Assembly: GCA_002082245.2 (NCBI GenBank)
Contig: NBTC02000002.1
Location: forward strand, 3,038,001 to 3,102,000
Source of the DNA: Yersinia enterocolitica
Lineage (GTDB): Bacteria; Pseudomonadota; Gammaproteobacteria; Enterobacterales; Enterobacteriaceae
Reading direction: 5' to 3'
Length of the DNA: 64,000 nucleotides
Shown here: in pieces, positions 40,511 through 49,598 of the stretch
How positions within the stretch are numbered: position 1 is the first letter of the stretch
How the letters are laid out: each line of letters opens with the position of its first letter
The notes under the pieces: model-generated
Told to the model about the DNA's origin: nothing
The model's input: only the letters and a program-made list of their open reading frames with translations
Databases searched by the model: none
Made by a program: the position numbers and the translations under genes

Positions 40511-42889
40511 ATGAATGAACAACTGAGCAGCATTATTGCAAGCGAACTACAGGCGCGGCCGGAGCAAGTTATCTCTGCTATCCGCCTGCTTGATGAAGGT
40601 AATACCGTGCCGTTTATTTCGCGGTATCGTAAGGAAGTTACCGGCGGGTTGGATGATACCCAGTTGCGCCAGTTGGAAAGTCGTTTGGGCTATCTGCGTG
40701 AACTCGAAGAGCGCCGCCAAACCATTCTTAAATCAATTGAAGAAAGGGGCAAGCTCACTGAGCAGTTGGCCGGTGCCATCAATGGCACCATGAGTAAAAC
40801 TGAGCTTGAAGATTTATATCTCCCTTATAAACCGAAGCGCCGCACCCGTGGTCAGATTGCGATTGAAGCCGGTCTGGAACCATTGGCGGACAGTTTATGG
40901 CATGACCCACAGCAAGAGCCAGAACAGGTTGCTCTCGCTTATGTTGATGCCGATAAAGGTGTTGCAGATACGAAAGCGGCACTGGATGGTGCACGCTATA
41001 TCCTGATGGAGCGCTTTGCAGAAGATGCAACCCTACTGGCGAAAGTGCGCCAGTATTTGTGGAAAAATGCCCATTTGGTAGCAAAAGTGGTGGAAGGCAA
41101 AGAGCAGGAAGGCGCTAAATTCCGCGATTACTTTGACAGCCACGAACCTATCGCCCAAGTCCCTTCTCACCGCGCACTGGCAATGTTCCGTGGACGTAAT
41201 GAAGGTGTGCTGCAACTGGCGCTAAATCCGGATCCGCAGTTTGACGAACCGCCGCGCGAAAGTCAGGGCGAGCAGATAATTATTAACCATCTCGACCTGC
41301 GGCTGAATAATGCGCCAGCAGACGGTTGGCGCAAAGCGGTGGTCAACTGGACCTGGCGTATCAAAGTGCTGATGCATCTGGAAACCGAGCTGATGAGTAC
41401 CCTGCGCGAACGAGCCGAAGATGAAGCAATCAACGTATTCGCCCGTAACATGCAAGATCTGTTGATGGCAGCCCCTGCCGGCATGCGCGCCACCATGGGC
41501 CTTGATCCGGGCCTGCGGACTGGGGTGAAAGTGGCGATAGTGGACGCTACCGGCAAGCTGGTTGCCTTTGATACCATCTACCCTCATACCGGGCAGGCTG
41601 CTAAAGCCGCCGCCGTGGTGGCCGCCCTATGCATCAAGCATCAGGTTGAACTGGTGGCTATCGGGAATGGTACGGCATCGCGGGAAACCGAGCGTTTCTT
41701 TGTCGAGCTACAGCAACAGTATCCGGCAGTCACCGCGCAAAAAGTGATTGTCAGCGAAGCTGGAGCCTCGGTTTACTCCGCCTCGGAGTTGGCGGCGCTG
41801 GAGTTCCCAGATCTGGATGTCTCCATCCGTGGTGCAGTGTCTATTGCCCGGCGGTTACAAGATCCACTGGCTGAACTGGTAAAAATTGACCCGAAATCTA
41901 TCGGGGTCGGCCAGTATCAACATGATGTTAGCCAAAGCCAACTGGCGAAAAAGCTGGATGCGGTAGTGGAAGACTGCGTAAACGCCGTGGGTGTGGATTT
42001 AAACACCGCGTCGGTGCCGTTACTGACCCGGGTTGCGGGTTTAACCCGCATGATGGCGCAAAACATTGTTAGCTGGCGTGATGAGAATGGCCGCTTCCAT
42101 AACCGTGAGCAATTGCTCAAAGTCAGCCGCCTCGGGCCGAAAGCCTTCGAGCAGTGTGCCGGCTTCCTGCGTATCAATCATGGCAATAACCCGCTGGACG
42201 CATCAACCGTGCATCCAGAAGCCTACCCGATTGTTGAGCACATTTTGGCTGCAACTGAACAGGCATTGCAGGACCTAATGGGTAATGCTACCGCGCTGCG
42301 TAATCTTAATGCGCGTGATTTCACCACCGAGCAATTTGGTGTCCCGACGGTCACCGATATTCTACGCGAGTTAGAAAAGCCAGGCCGTGACCCACGCCCT
42401 GAGTTCAAAACCGCAACCTTCGCTGAAGGTGTAGAGACGCTCAATGACCTGACTCCGGGCATGATCCTCGAAGGCTCGGTCACTAACGTGACCAACTTTG
42501 GTGCCTTTGTTGATATTGGTGTTCATCAGGATGGTTTGGTACATATTTCATCACTGGCGGATAAGTTTGTCGATGACCCACATAAGGTGGTGAAAGCCGG
42601 GGATATCGTCAAAGTGAAAGTCATGGAAGTGGATTTGCAACGCAAGCGCATTGCCCTGACCATGCGCCTTGATGAACAGCCTGGTGAAGGCGGCTCGCGT
42701 CGTGGTAACAATGGCGCTAATAGTGCGAATAGCAGCGCCAATGGTCGTAATGACAATCGTGGTGCCAGCCAGCCTCGTAACAGCAATGATGCGAACAGTC
42801 GCCCAGCAGCCAAGGGCCGGGCAGACAGTAATTCTGGTAGCAACAGCGCCATGAGTGATGCACTGGCGGCGGCATTTAAAAAACGCTGA
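40511..42889 (+). CDS. tex: Tex/YhgF RNA-binding transcription accessory protein
   Basis: 792 residues. N-terminal Tex domain ([20 protein letters not shown]), YqgF/RNase-H-like domain ([20 protein letters not shown], ~332-351), helix-hairpin-helix motifs ([25 protein letters not shown]) and a C-terminal S1 domain ([26 protein letters not shown] ~655-680, pieces shown only). The last ~65 residues are an Asn/Ser/Gly/Arg-rich low-complexity tail. Highly conserved, linked to toxin gene expression in Bordetella and nucleic-acid binding elsewhere; exact job unclear. Confidence 0.95.
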   Translation: MNEQLSSIIASELQARPEQVISAIRLLDEGNTVPFISRYRKEVTGGLDDTQLRQLESRLGYLRELEERRQTILKSIEERGKLTEQLAGAINGTMSKTELEDLYLPYKPKRRTRGQIAIEAGLEPLADSLWHDPQQEPEQVALAYVDADKGVADTKAALDGARYILMERFAEDATLLAKVRQYLWKNAHLVAKVVEGKEQEGAKFRDYFDSHEPIAQVPSHRALAMFRGRNEGVLQLALNPDPQFDEPPRESQGEQIIINHLDLRLNNAPADGWRKAVVNWTWRIKVLMHLETELMSTLRERAEDEAINVFARNMQDLLMAAPAGMRATMGLDPGLRTGVKVAIVDATGKLVAFDTIYPHTGQAAKAAAVVAALCIKHQVELVAIGNGTASRETERFFVELQQQYPAVTAQKVIVSEAGASVYSASELAALEFPDLDVSIRGAVSIARRLQDPLAELVKIDPKSIGVGQYQHDVSQSQLAKKLDAVVEDCVNAVGVDLNTASVPLLTRVAGLTRMMAQNIVSWRDENGRFHNREQLLKVSRLGPKAFEQCAGFLRINHGNNPLDASTVHPEAYPIVEHILAATEQALQDLMGNATALRNLNARDFTTEQFGVPTVTDILRELEKPGRDPRPEFKTATFAEGVETLNDLTPGMILEGSVTNVTNFGAFVDIGVHQDGLVHISSLADKFVDDPHKVVKAGDIVKVKVMEVDLQRKRIALTMRLDEQPGEGGSRRGNNGANSANSSANGRNDNRGASQPRNSNDANSRPAAKGRADSNSGSNSAMSDALAAAFKKR

Positions 42890-42900
42890 TATCTCTACTC

Positions 42901-42926
42901 AGGGCCACGTTGGTGGCCCTTTTTTC
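42901..42926 (+). terminator. Rho-independent terminator of tex
   Basis: AGGGCCAC-GTTG-GTGGCCCT, perfect 8-bp stem with a 4-nt loop, then six Ts, starting 11 bases after the tex stop. Confidence 0.93.
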
Positions 42927-43349
42927 ATTTACGTTTTTGTTTCAAATTATCGCGACATCTTTAATATTTCCTCTCATATCCTTTTCTTCTATAAAGCTGA
43001 AGATTTATCTTTTAAATTAATTAGCACGCGATTCTTTTCTGCTGCGAAATGACGTTTACATCATGATTAAATCGGCGTTAATTTAACAATCTATTTAACA
43101 TGAGGGTTAATTTCGTCAATTATTCACTCTAATTTATAAATAATTATGAAGACATTCTGTGAGTTAATTAAAATCCGAATGTTATTTTATTAAAATGTGA
43201 GTGAATTAATTATGTTAACAATCGGTATTTAACTGCCCTAACAGGGCATAATGGAAACATTCAGTTAACTGATTTAACTCATTATTTTCATTTGCGATTA
43301 TGTTAATTTGATGGTAAAACAAGCATAAATAAAAATCAGACTCATTAAT
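42927..43349. other. AT-rich intergenic stretch before feoA
   Basis: About 420 bp, strongly AT-rich, without a supportable ORF or RNA gene. Together with the ERIC element it makes up a 740-bp gap between tex and feoA. AT-richness could favour H-NS binding, but that is only inference from composition. Confidence 0.4.
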
Positions 43350-43476
43350 TATACCCTAAATAATTCGAGTTGCAGGAAGGCGGCAAGCGAGATAATCCCG
43401 ATAAGCTTACATGAGTAAGTGATTCGGGTTAGTGAGCGTAGCCAACACACAGGCAGATGGAAGTATGACGGGTATA
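43350..43476. repeat. ERIC element, full length (127 bp)
   Basis: TATACCCTAAATAATTCGAG start, GAAGTATGACGGGTATA end, with central CGATAAGCTTACATGAGTAA and GTGATTCGGGTTAGTGAGCG matching the classic ERIC core. Lies about 150 bp upstream of feoA. Confidence 0.92.
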
Positions 43477-43526
43477 TAAAAATGAAATAGTAACGAATAC
43501 TTACCTTTGAGTATTTCACCTTAGTT

Positions 43527-43545
43527 GAATATGAAAACGATTCTT
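43527..43545. promoter_or_regulatory. Candidate Fur box upstream of feoA
   Basis: GAATATGAAAACGATTCTT matches the 19-bp Fur consensus (GATAATGATAATCATTATC) at 12 positions, a level common for real sites, and lies 85 bp upstream of the feoA ATG. feo operons are Fur-repressed in enterobacteria. A motif score would be needed to confirm. Confidence 0.5.
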
Positions 43546-43629
43546 ACTATTATTATTTTATCTATTACCTTTTAGAGTCGTATCACTCTGAATTTTGGTA
43601 CGCCAATAACGTAATAACAAGAGGCACCT

Positions 43630-43854
43630 ATGCATCTTATCCCGCAGCGTTCCTATAAAATTGTTGGTTTCTCGCCTGAAATCAGCCCGGCTTACCGGCA
43701 GAAATTATTGTCACTGGGTATGCTGCCCGGCTCTTCGTTTAATGTTGTCCGCCTCGCGCCATTAGGTGACCCCATTCAGATAGAGACCCGCCGCGTCAGT
43801 CTGGTGCTACGGAAAAAAGACTTAGATCTGCTTACGCTGGACTTGCAACCCTAA
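43630..43854 (+). CDS. feoA: Ferrous iron transport protein A
   Basis: 74 residues, SH3-like small cytoplasmic protein ([40 protein letters not shown]). Required for FeoB function. GAGG precedes the ATG. First gene of feoABC. Confidence 0.95.
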   Translation: MHLIPQRSYKIVGFSPEISPAYRQKLLSLGMLPGSSFNVVRLAPLGDPIQIETRRVSLVLRKKDLDLLTLDLQP

Positions 43855-43947
43855 TATTGCGGGTCAACATCCTATTTTGGCTGCCGGGCTGCGTGTCAAA
43901 GCCCCCCTGCGTAGTCTGATTTTAATTTACTAATATCACGTTGGATC

Positions 43948-46263
43948 ATGAAAGCACTCACAATCGGCCTGATCGGCAATCCCAATGCAGGTAAAACCAC
44001 CCTTTTTAACCAGTTAACCGGTGCCCGCCAACGGGTGGGGAACTGGGCCGGGGTTACGGTGGAGCGCAAAGAAGGCCATTTCACTACCGCGCAACATCAA
44101 GTGACATTGGTTGACCTGCCGGGAACCTACTCCCTGACCACCATTTCTGAGCAAACCTCGCTGGATGAGCAAATTGCTTGTCACTACATTCTAAGTGGTG
44201 AAGCTGACCTGCTGATTAATGTCATTGATGCGGTGAATCTGGAGCGCAATCTCTACCTGACACTGCAACTGGTTGAATTGGGTATTCCCTGTATTGTGGC
44301 GCTCAATATGTTGGATATTGCCAAAAGCCAACATATCGATATTGATATCAAGGCATTATCTCAGCAGTTAGGTTGCCCGGTTATTCCGCTGGTCTCCACT
44401 CGCGGGCAGGGTATCAATGAATTAAAAAGCAGTATTGATGAACTTCAGCCGATTCCCTTTAAGGCTTTGGTTAACTACCCGCCAGTGCTACTCAGTGAAG
44501 TAGATAAGTTGGTACAGGCCATGCCTGAGTCCTGGCCGGTACAGCAGCGCCGTTGGCTGGCACTGCAAATATTGGAAGGTGATATCTATAGCCTGGCACG
44601 TGCAGGCATAGCGCCCTCAATCGTGGCGCTAGCGCGTGAAAATCTGCGAGCAAGCCAACACGAAGATCCCGAGCTGGTGATAGCCGATGCCCGCTATCAA
44701 AGTATTGCCCGCATCTGTGATGTGGTCGGTAACTCGCAGCAAGCGGAACCGAACCGCCTGACACAAGCGCTTGATAAAGTGATCCTTAATCGCTGGTTAG
44801 GTGTCCCGATCTTTCTGTTTGTCATGTATTTAATGTTTGTCTTAGCCATCAATATCGGTGGGGCGTTGCAACCCATATTTGATATCGGCTCTGCGGCTAT
44901 CTTTATTCAGGGGTTGCAATGGGTGGGTTATACGCTGCATTTCCCACAGTGGTTAACCATCTTCCTCGCTCAAGGCGTGGGGGGCGGGATTAATACCGTG
45001 CTGCCGTTGGTGCCACAAATTGGCATGATGTACCTGTTTCTCTCCTTTTTGGAAGACTCCGGTTATATGGCCCGAGCCGCATTTGTTATGGACCGGCTGA
45101 TGCAGGCGCTGGGGTTACCGGGTAAATCCTTCGTACCACTGATTGTCGGTTTCGGCTGTAATGTGCCCTCGATCATGGGTGCACGAACACTGGATGCGCA
45201 ACGCGAACGCCTGATAACCATCATGATGGCACCCTTTATGTCCTGTGGCGCACGGCTGGCGATTTTTGCCGTCTTCGCGGCGGCATTCTTCGGTCAGGAT
45301 GGGGCCAGTATCGTTTTCTCTCTTTATCTATTGGGTATCGCGGTCGCCATCCTCACTGGGCTGGTGCTGAAATACACCATTATGCGTGGCGAAGCCTCAC
45401 CCTTTGTGATGGAACTGCCGGTTTATCATGTGCCCCATCTAAAGAGTTTATTATTGCAAACCTGGCAACGGTTAAAAGGTTTTGTCCTGCGCGCAGGGAA
45501 AGTGATTGTCATTGCCAGTATCTTCATCGGCGGCCTGAACAGCTTCTCTTTCAGTGGCAAACCGGTAGATAGCATCAATGACTCAGCACTGGCCTCAGTC
45601 AGTAAAGTGCTGACGCCACTGCTGGCACCCATGGGTGTTCATGGCGATAACTGGCAGGCAACCGTGGGGTTAGTGACCGGCGCCATGGCAAAAGAAGTGG
45701 TGGTAGGGACACTCAATACTCTCTATACCGCAGAGCAGATTAAGAATGAACCCTTTGATGCCGAGAGCTTCAACTTACCGGGCGAATTGGTCGGGGCGGT
45801 TAAAACTACCTGGCAGGGCTTAAAAGATACTTTTAGCCTTAGCGTGTTATCCAATCCCATTGAAGCCAGCAAAGGTGATGGTGAAATGGCAGCCGGTTCG
45901 ATGGGCATGATGAGCAGTAAATTCGGTTCCAGTATTGCTGCCTATAGCTACCTGATATTTGTGTTGCTCTATGTGCCCTGCGTCTCAGTCATGGGGGCTA
46001 TCGCTCGGGAAACCAGCCGCGGCTGGATGACCTTCTCAATATTGTGGGGGTTAAATGTGGCCTACTCACTGGCAACCCTGTTCTACCAAGCCGCTACGTT
46101 TCACCAGCACCCACAACAAAGCCTAATGATTATTGCGGTGGTTATGGTGATTAATGCATTGATCTTGTTTGGATTGCGCCGCGCGCGGAGCCGGGTAACT
46201 GTCAGGTTGCAAAACAGTAAACCTGCGAGCTGTTGTCAGAGTGCAAGCAATGATTGCCATTAA
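43948..46263 (+). CDS. feoB: Ferrous iron transporter B
   Basis: 771 residues. N-terminal G-protein domain: G1 GNPNAGKTTLFNQL (~10-23), G3 DLPGTYSL, G4 LNMLD; followed by a GDI-like region and a membrane domain with Gate motifs (FGCNVPSIMGARTL and APFMSCGARLAIF). Transports Fe2+ across the inner membrane, important under low oxygen. The C-terminus has a CCQS Cys pair, as in other enterobacterial FeoB. Confidence 0.97.
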   Translation: MKALTIGLIGNPNAGKTTLFNQLTGARQRVGNWAGVTVERKEGHFTTAQHQVTLVDLPGTYSLTTISEQTSLDEQIACHYILSGEADLLINVIDAVNLERNLYLTLQLVELGIPCIVALNMLDIAKSQHIDIDIKALSQQLGCPVIPLVSTRGQGINELKSSIDELQPIPFKALVNYPPVLLSEVDKLVQAMPESWPVQQRRWLALQILEGDIYSLARAGIAPSIVALARENLRASQHEDPELVIADARYQSIARICDVVGNSQQAEPNRLTQALDKVILNRWLGVPIFLFVMYLMFVLAINIGGALQPIFDIGSAAIFIQGLQWVGYTLHFPQWLTIFLAQGVGGGINTVLPLVPQIGMMYLFLSFLEDSGYMARAAFVMDRLMQALGLPGKSFVPLIVGFGCNVPSIMGARTLDAQRERLITIMMAPFMSCGARLAIFAVFAAAFFGQDGASIVFSLYLLGIAVAILTGLVLKYTIMRGEASPFVMELPVYHVPHLKSLLLQTWQRLKGFVLRAGKVIVIASIFIGGLNSFSFSGKPVDSINDSALASVSKVLTPLLAPMGVHGDNWQATVGLVTGAMAKEVVVGTLNTLYTAEQIKNEPFDAESFNLPGELVGAVKTTWQGLKDTFSLSVLSNPIEASKGDGEMAAGSMGMMSSKFGSSIAAYSYLIFVLLYVPCVSVMGAIARETSRGWMTFSILWGLNVAYSLATLFYQAATFHQHPQQSLMIIAVVMVINALILFGLRRARSRVTVRLQNSKPASCCQSASNDCH

Positions 46264-46293
46264 CAAACCGCTTTTGTTACAACAGGAGGCATG

Positions 46294-46542
46294 ATGGCGA
46301 GCCTACTCCAATTACGCGATGCCATCGCGCTCAGTGGTAGTGTGGGAGCGAGTCAACTAAGCCAGCAATTGGCAACACCTTTACCCCTGGTTGAGGCCAT
46401 GCTAGAAAGGCTGACGGCAATGGGCAAGGTTGAACGCATTGAGCAAGATAATAGTGGGTGCCTGACGGGCAGTTGCAAGAGCTGCCCTGAAGGAAAAAAT
46501 AAATGTAACACTGTGATTTATAAAATAAAAAATCATCATTAA
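46294..46542 (+). CDS. feoC: FeoC, small Fe-S winged-helix regulator of FeoB
   Basis: 82 residues. Winged-helix N-terminal part (MASLLQLRDAIALSG ... PLVEAMLERLTAMG) and four Cys (CLTGSCKSCPEG...C, residues ~56-71) that bind an iron-sulfur cluster in homologues. FeoC protects FeoB from FtsH proteolysis at low oxygen in Salmonella. AGGAGG precedes two adjacent ATGs (46291, 46294); the second has better spacing and matches the family start MASL. Confidence 0.93.
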   Translation: MASLLQLRDAIALSGSVGASQLSQQLATPLPLVEAMLERLTAMGKVERIEQDNSGCLTGSCKSCPEGKNKCNTVIYKIKNHH

Positions 46543-46546
46543 GTTA

Positions 46547-46580
46547 CAAAAAGAGATGCCCGATGGGCATCTCTGCCTTT
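46547..46580. terminator. Bidirectional terminator after feoC
   Basis: AGAGATGCCC-GAT-GGGCATCTCT is a perfect 10-bp stem (46552-46574) flanked by an A run on the left and GCCTTTTT on the right, between convergent feoC and the DUF1471 gene. Confidence 0.9.
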
Positions 46581-46583
46581 TTA

Positions 46584-46847
46584 TTACTTATAAACATCGG
46601 CATCAGCGTCAAATTTCTTCTTTTCACGCTCGGCGATGATCACATAATACTTACCGCCTTTCTCATCCGCCATTTTCGACAGCTCTTCTTTCACATCCAT
46701 CGGCGATGTTGCCTGACCCGACGTGGTGATGGTGCCAATCTTCTCGTAATTCTTCGCTTCTTCTTTAGTAATTTCTTTCGCCGCCATCGCGCCAAAAGAA
46801 ACCCCCGTAACGACCAGAGCTACAGCCAGATTTTTCAATAAATTCAT
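46584..46847 (-). CDS. DUF1471 (YhcN/BhsA-type) periplasmic stress protein
   Basis: 87 residues: signal peptide (MNLLKNLAVALVVTGVSFG, cleavage near AMA-A, residue ~22) and one DUF1471 domain (KNYEKIGTITTSGQ ... YYVIIAEREKKKFDADADVYK). Paralogous DUF1471 proteins in enterobacteria are small periplasmic proteins linked to stress, biofilm or cell-surface changes. Which paralogue this is cannot be told from sequence alone. Confidence 0.88.
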   Translation of the reverse strand: MNLLKNLAVALVVTGVSFGAMAAKEITKEEAKNYEKIGTITTSGQATSPMDVKEELSKMADEKGGKYYVIIAEREKKKFDADADVYK

Positions 46848-47119
46848 ACCGAATACCTCGCAAATGAAGGATTAATGCGTATAAAAACAGTAAGAAAAAC
46901 AGAGATGATATTGATTTAATTAAAGACAGTTGGCTGATGTGACGCCACGCGCAGTGGCCGCCCACACCTCTAAAGAAAAGGCTCTCCCCATGCCAGTGCG
47001 CGGGGATGCGCCAATTTGAACCTTCTTAATTATTAAGTAAATTTAATATTTAGCCATTAAATTACGCATTAAATTCCATTCATCTCTATGTGCTAAGGCC
47101 TTAAATCTGTGGCAGTTAG

Positions 47120-47911
47120 CTATTCCAGTGTGATTTTAGCGTCAACATGTGCTGAAAAATCTATAAGTAATTTTGAAAAATCATCAGGATGAGAAACAAA
47201 AGGGGCATGAGCTGCTCCCTTCATCACCACCGATTGACTCTGCGGCCAGGCACTATCTAATAACGAAGCCACTTTGCGCGGCACCAGCCCATCCAGATAA
47301 CCATAAATGCGCAACAAAGGTAGAGTGCATTTGGCCAGTGCGGGTCGTAAATCTGCAGTACGCAGAATGTCTAGCCCGCCGATTAACACCTCCACCTCTG
47401 GCATCTGGTGTTGTAGCACCACCGCTTTCAATAAACGGGCATCCTGTCGTGCACTTTCCGTCCCCAAAGTTTGCAATGCCAGAAAACGCTCAACGGTACG
47501 CTGAAAATCCTCACTTAACTGTTGCTGAAAACCAGCCAAGACTTCCGGCCGAATCCCCGGCCATTCATCATGCGCAGTAAAACATGGCGAGGAGGAGACA
47601 GTTATCAGCCCACGCACGCGCTCTGGTTGAGTCAAAGCTATCTGACTGGCCACCAGCCCGCCCATCGACCAACCGAGCCACAAGGCGCGCGGTGGTGCTT
47701 GTTGTAAGACAATTGCCGCCATATCAGACAGTGGCATCGTACCAAAATCTTTGCTGCGCCCATAACCGGGGAGGTCCACCAAATGCAGACGAAAATGCGG
47801 CGCGAGTCTATCAATTATGCAATGCCAGACTTCGGCGTTCAGCCCCCATCCGTGCAGCAGCACAAGATCGCAATCACCTTCACCGCAGATGTTCCAATAC
47901 AGTTGTTTCAT
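47120..47911 (-). CDS. bioH: Pimeloyl-ACP methyl ester carboxylesterase
   Basis: 263 residues, alpha/beta hydrolase. Nucleophile Ser82 in GWSMGG (same number as E. coli BioH), oxyanion region [10 protein letters not shown] (20-29), acid in YLDGLVP and His in [11 protein letters not shown]. BioH removes the methyl group from pimeloyl-ACP methyl ester, ending the first stage of biotin synthesis. Divergent from gntX, as in E. coli. Confidence 0.96.
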   Translation of the reverse strand: MKQLYWNICGEGDCDLVLLHGWGLNAEVWHCIIDRLAPHFRLHLVDLPGYGRSKDFGTMPLSDMAAIVLQQAPPRALWLGWSMGGLVASQIALTQPERVRGLITVSSSPCFTAHDEWPGIRPEVLAGFQQQLSEDFQRTVERFLALQTLGTESARQDARLLKAVVLQHQMPEVEVLIGGLDILRTADLRPALAKCTLPLLRIYGYLDGLVPRKVASLLDSAWPQSQSVVMKGAAHAPFVSHPDDFSKLLIDFSAHVDAKITLE

Positions 47912-47968
47912 ACGTTAATATCCTGTTGCCTTAGCCGCGTCATACATCACTTATCAAGGAAGATAAAC

Positions 47969-48652
47969 ATGCTAACAATCGTCAGCCAGTGTTGGCTATG
48001 CCGGCAGCGGTTATATCATCCCAGGCATGGCATTTGTTGTTATTGCAACCAGCATTTACCTAAATTACCGCCCTGTTGCCCTCGCTGCGGCTTGCCCTGC
48101 ACTAACCCGGCATTACCTTGTGGCCGCTGCCTTAACGCACCACCCCGCTGGGCGAGTATGACCTTTGTCAGTGATTATATTCCGCCCTTGAACGGGCTGA
48201 TAAAAAAGTTCAAATTTAACGGCGTCACACCGTTGGCTCCGGTACTGGCCCGTTTATTATTGTTACGCTGGCTTGATGCCTACCGTCAGGGTAAGGTTAT
48301 CAGGCCAGAAAGAATCATTAGTGTGCCTTTACACCGCAGGCGCTGTTGGCGGCGCGGCTATAACCAAACAGACCTGTTAGCACGGCCATTGGCACACTGG
48401 CTTGGCTGCCACTACAGTAATATGACGTTACAGCGAGTACGGGCTACACCACCGCAGCAGCGATTGAAAGCTACCGCGCGACGTAAAAATATGCGGGGGA
48501 TATTTCGTTGTACACAGTCTCTTCGCGGCCAACATATTGCTCTGCTGGATGATGTCGTAACAACGGGCAGTACACTGAATGAGATTGCCGATCTACTCTG
48601 GTCCGAGGGGATTGCCTCATTACAGGTGTGGTGTATCTGCCGAACCTTGTAG
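47969..48652 (+). CDS. gntX: ComF-family phosphoribosyltransferase-like protein
   Basis: 227 residues, the E. coli length. N-terminal zinc-finger-like Cys pairs (CWLC, CCYC, CCPRCGLPC, CGRC) and C-terminal PRTase-like motif LLDDVVTTGSTLNE. ATG 47969 follows AAGGAAG; the frame is open 62 codons upstream but that overlaps bioH antisense. ComF homologues are needed for natural transformation in Haemophilus; with hofMNOPQ in the same window this completes several DNA-uptake genes. Role in gluconate use, behind the gene name, is doubtful. Confidence 0.93.
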   Translation: MLTIVSQCWLCRQRLYHPRHGICCYCNQHLPKLPPCCPRCGLPCTNPALPCGRCLNAPPRWASMTFVSDYIPPLNGLIKKFKFNGVTPLAPVLARLLLLRWLDAYRQGKVIRPERIISVPLHRRRCWRRGYNQTDLLARPLAHWLGCHYSNMTLQRVRATPPQQRLKATARRKNMRGIFRCTQSLRGQHIALLDDVVTTGSTLNEIADLLWSEGIASLQVWCICRTL

Positions 48653-48711
48653 TCACCCTAGCAATGGGCGTATTATAACCGACAAGAATAGTCAACTATT
48701 GAGCAGATGCC

Positions 48712-49287
48712 ATGATCACAATAACAGACGCAGCACAATCTCATTTTGCCAAACTGTTGGCAAATCAAGAAGAAGGCACCCAAATCCGGGTATTTGTTAT
48801 CAACCCCGGAACACCCACCGCTGAATGCGGCGTGTCTTACTGCCCACCGGATGCGGTCGAAGCAACAGATACTGTACTGAAATTTGAGCAGTTATCTGCC
48901 TATGTTGATGAAATGAGCAAGCCTTATTTGGACGACGCTGAAATCGATTTCGTCACTGACCAACTAGGCTCTCAACTTACCCTGAAAGCGCCTAATGCCA
49001 AAATGCGTAAAGTTGATGATACTGCACCATTGATGGAGCGGGTTGAATATGTTCTGCAATCGCAGATTAACCCGCAACTGGCCGGGCATGGTGGCCGTGT
49101 AACATTGATGGAGATCACACCAGATGCATTGGCTATCCTGCAATTCGGCGGTGGCTGTAACGGGTGCTCTATGGTTGATGTCACATTGAAAGAAGGCATC
49201 GAAAAAGAGCTGTTGCAGAAATTCCCAGAATTGAAAGGCGTGAGGGATTTGACCGAGCATCAGCGCGGCGAGCATTCCTATTACTAA
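48712..49287 (+). CDS. nfuA: Fe-S biogenesis protein NfuA
   Basis: 191 residues. N-terminal degenerate A-type scaffold domain ([20 protein letters not shown]) and C-terminal Nfu domain with Cys149-x2-Cys152 (GGGCNGCSM), the same numbering as E. coli. Carries [4Fe-4S] clusters to client enzymes under stress and iron limitation. Confidence 0.97.
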   Translation: MITITDAAQSHFAKLLANQEEGTQIRVFVINPGTPTAECGVSYCPPDAVEATDTVLKFEQLSAYVDEMSKPYLDDAEIDFVTDQLGSQLTLKAPNAKMRKVDDTAPLMERVEYVLQSQINPQLAGHGGRVTLMEITPDALAILQFGGGCNGCSMVDVTLKEGIEKELLQKFPELKGVRDLTEHQRGEHSYY

Positions 49288-49297
49288 TTATCCTGCG

Positions 49298-49405
49298 TCC
49301 TTGGCGCTACAGCGGTGTTAGCTTCGCTCTCTCACCCGAATCACTGACTGATGTCAGCTCATCGGGATTTGTTCGCTTGCTGCCTTGCTGTAACACCAAT
49401 GAACA
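49298..49405. repeat. Diverged ERIC element, reverse orientation
   Basis: Read on the minus strand: GTTACAGCAAGGCAGCAAGC, AAATCCCGATGAGCTGACAT, AGTGATTCGGGTGAGAGAGC, AGCTAACACCGCTGTAGC. The terminal TATA ends are lost. Lies in the 311-bp gap between nfuA and malQ; the rest of that gap (49406-49598) holds a small inverted repeat (GCGCCAGGGATGGCGC near 49482) and no supportable gene. Confidence 0.75.
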
Positions 49406-49598
49406 ATATTGTTCTTAATGCTGACAAAACCAGATGACTCAATCTGGAGCGGCGAGGATAGGTAGAAGAGTAAAGCGTCCGCGCCAGGGATGGCGCGGCA
49501 CGAGCCTACATCGACGTATTGATGGCGTCTTTACGATCTGCCTGTTCTCTCCGCCACGAGCACTTTATTGGCAGCCTACTGAGAGATTCCCTCCCTTA